Part shown: positions 30,901 to 31,586 of the stretch, one piece after another
Layout of the letters: the number at the start of each line of letters is the position of its first letter
Numbering within the stretch: the stretch's first letter is position 1
Translations under genes and position numbers: made by a program
Source: Chloroflexota bacterium
Lineage (GTDB): Bacteria > Chloroflexota > Dehalococcoidia > UBA3495
Assembly: GCA_022571575.1 (NCBI GenBank)
Contig: JACZXN010000001.1
Span: forward strand, 1-31,586
Length of the DNA: 31,586 bases
Direction: 5' to 3'
Notes under the pieces: model-generated
The model's database searches: none
Told to the model about the DNA's origin: nothing
What the model saw: only the letters and a program-made list of their open reading frames with translations

Positions 30901-31586
30901 CGCCGACGTGCTCTTCGGCTTCCCGCAGGTCCTTGAAGGAGTCCACACTGCACCAGAACCGCCGCGACTTCAAGGCCGCCAGTTGTCCCGCCCGGGCCAT
31001 TCGGGGAAAGGTCTCGATCTCGTGGTCGCCCAGATCGGGCAACTCCCTGGCGATGGAACGGTCGAAGAGGTAGATGCCGCCGTTGATCCAGTGGTCCATC
31101 TCCACCTTCTCGCGGAAGCCGGTGACGGTGTCCGACTCGTCCATGTCCACCAGCCCGTAGGGGCTGACCATGGGCACCACCAAGATGGTGGCCATATGGG
31201 ACTCGTTGGCCGATCTCCGTTCCCGGTGGCGAGCCGACAGGTTATCCAGGGTCTCTTCGGTGATGACGTCTCCGTTCAGCACGGCCACGGTGCTTTCTGT
31301 CTCTGGGACCTTGGAGTACCCCATCTTGATGGCCCCGCCCCGGCCCAGCGGGGAATCTTCCACGCTGTAGTGGACATCGACGCCAAATGCCCTGCCGTCT
31401 CCGAAGTAGTCCTTGATGACCTCCCAGCGGTAACCGGCCAGAAACACCACATCGGTCACGCCGCCAGCCTTAAGCCACTCAACCTGGTGTTCCAGGATGG
31501 GCTTGCCGCAGACCGGGACCATGGGCTTGGGCAGGGTGTCGGTCAGCGGGCGGAGTCTTTCCCCCTTCCCGCCTGCCAGGATCAAG
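30893..31586 (-). CDS. Sugar-nucleotidyltransferase (start outside window)
   Basis: About 231 residues are visible; the N-terminal few lie beyond the right edge, since families of this type start only two to four residues before LILAGG. The signature LILAGGKGERLRPLTDTLPK is split around the catalytic Arg and Lys, followed by PMVPVCGKPILEHQ, NGDVI (metal Asp), PYGLVDMD and WINGGIYLF. It would form an NDP-sugar from a sugar 1-phosphate and NTP. The closest pattern is GDP/heptose- or mannose-1-phosphate guanylyltransferase-like enzymes of short length (no C-terminal left-handed helix). It sits about 85 bases upstream of moxR in the same direction. Confidence 0.9.
   Translation of the reverse strand, partial: LILAGGKGERLRPLTDTLPKPMVPVCGKPILEHQVEWLKAGGVTDVVFLAGYRWEVIKDYFGDGRAFGVDVHYSVEDSPLGRGGAIKMGYSKVPETESTVAVLNGDVITEETLDNLSARHRERRSANESHMATILVVPMVSPYGLVDMDESDTVTGFREKVEMDHWINGGIYLFDRSIARELPDLGDHEIETFPRMARAGQLAALKSRRFWCSVDSFKDLREAEEHVGGR

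Overview
The window reads as a high-GC chromosomal segment of a Chloroflexota bacterium, most plausibly a Dehalococcoidia-like or related environmental lineage. This is inferred from gene content (RNase Y with YmdB, several PlsY-like paralogues, a COG1964-type radical SAM protein, a MoxR/DUF58/DUF4129 set, an F420-type luciferase-like oxidoreductase) and from frequent GTG/TTG starts behind good Shine-Dalgarno sites. No tRNA, rRNA, CRISPR array, insertion sequence or phage gene was seen. About 90 percent is coding.

Layout. 1-887 (minus): 5' two thirds of a NirK copper nitrite reductase lipoprotein. 1066-4337 (plus): a multi-cluster radical SAM enzyme resembling tetraether lipid synthase, a SAM methyltransferase and a degenerate PlsY-like membrane protein, a possible lipid-modifying set. 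4373-5593 (minus): a nine-TPR protein. 5808-8121 (plus): a Uxx-star glutaredoxin-like protein, recA and recX. 8050-12696 (minus): rny, then ymdB, a PHP phosphoesterase, a second divergent plsY and a zinc-ribbon membrane protein. 12982-15141 (plus): dnaJ and prmA, each followed by a terminator.

15385-23928 (plus) is the most distinctive part. It has a divergent protein-kinase fold, a GT4 glycosyltransferase with atypical composition, a CDP-alcohol phosphatidyltransferase, about 450 bases of apparently decayed sequence, a PP2C-like phosphatase, inositol-3-phosphate synthase, a PimA-like glycosyltransferase, a phosphatidylinositol-phosphate-synthase-like enzyme, a protein disulfide oxidoreductase-like protein and ribH. 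Together the ino1-GT4-PIPS set encodes the logic for an inositol phospholipid and its glycosylation. It has a second GT4/CDP-alcohol transferase pair beside it.

23975-31586: an F420-type oxidoreductase, a convergent MFS transporter, a lipoprotein protease on a collagen-like Gly-X-Y stalk, then a minus-strand MoxR-DUF58-DUF4129 operon behind a partial sugar nucleotidyltransferase.

A recurring structural theme is short tandem duplications (12-21 nt units) placed at or just after stop codons (3391, 9284, 19563, 22631, 30876), plus a diverged 60-70 nt duplication at the 2497-2622 gene junction and a 21-nt repeat forming a minus-strand hairpin at 26187. All function calls are from reading the sequence; no database search was run.
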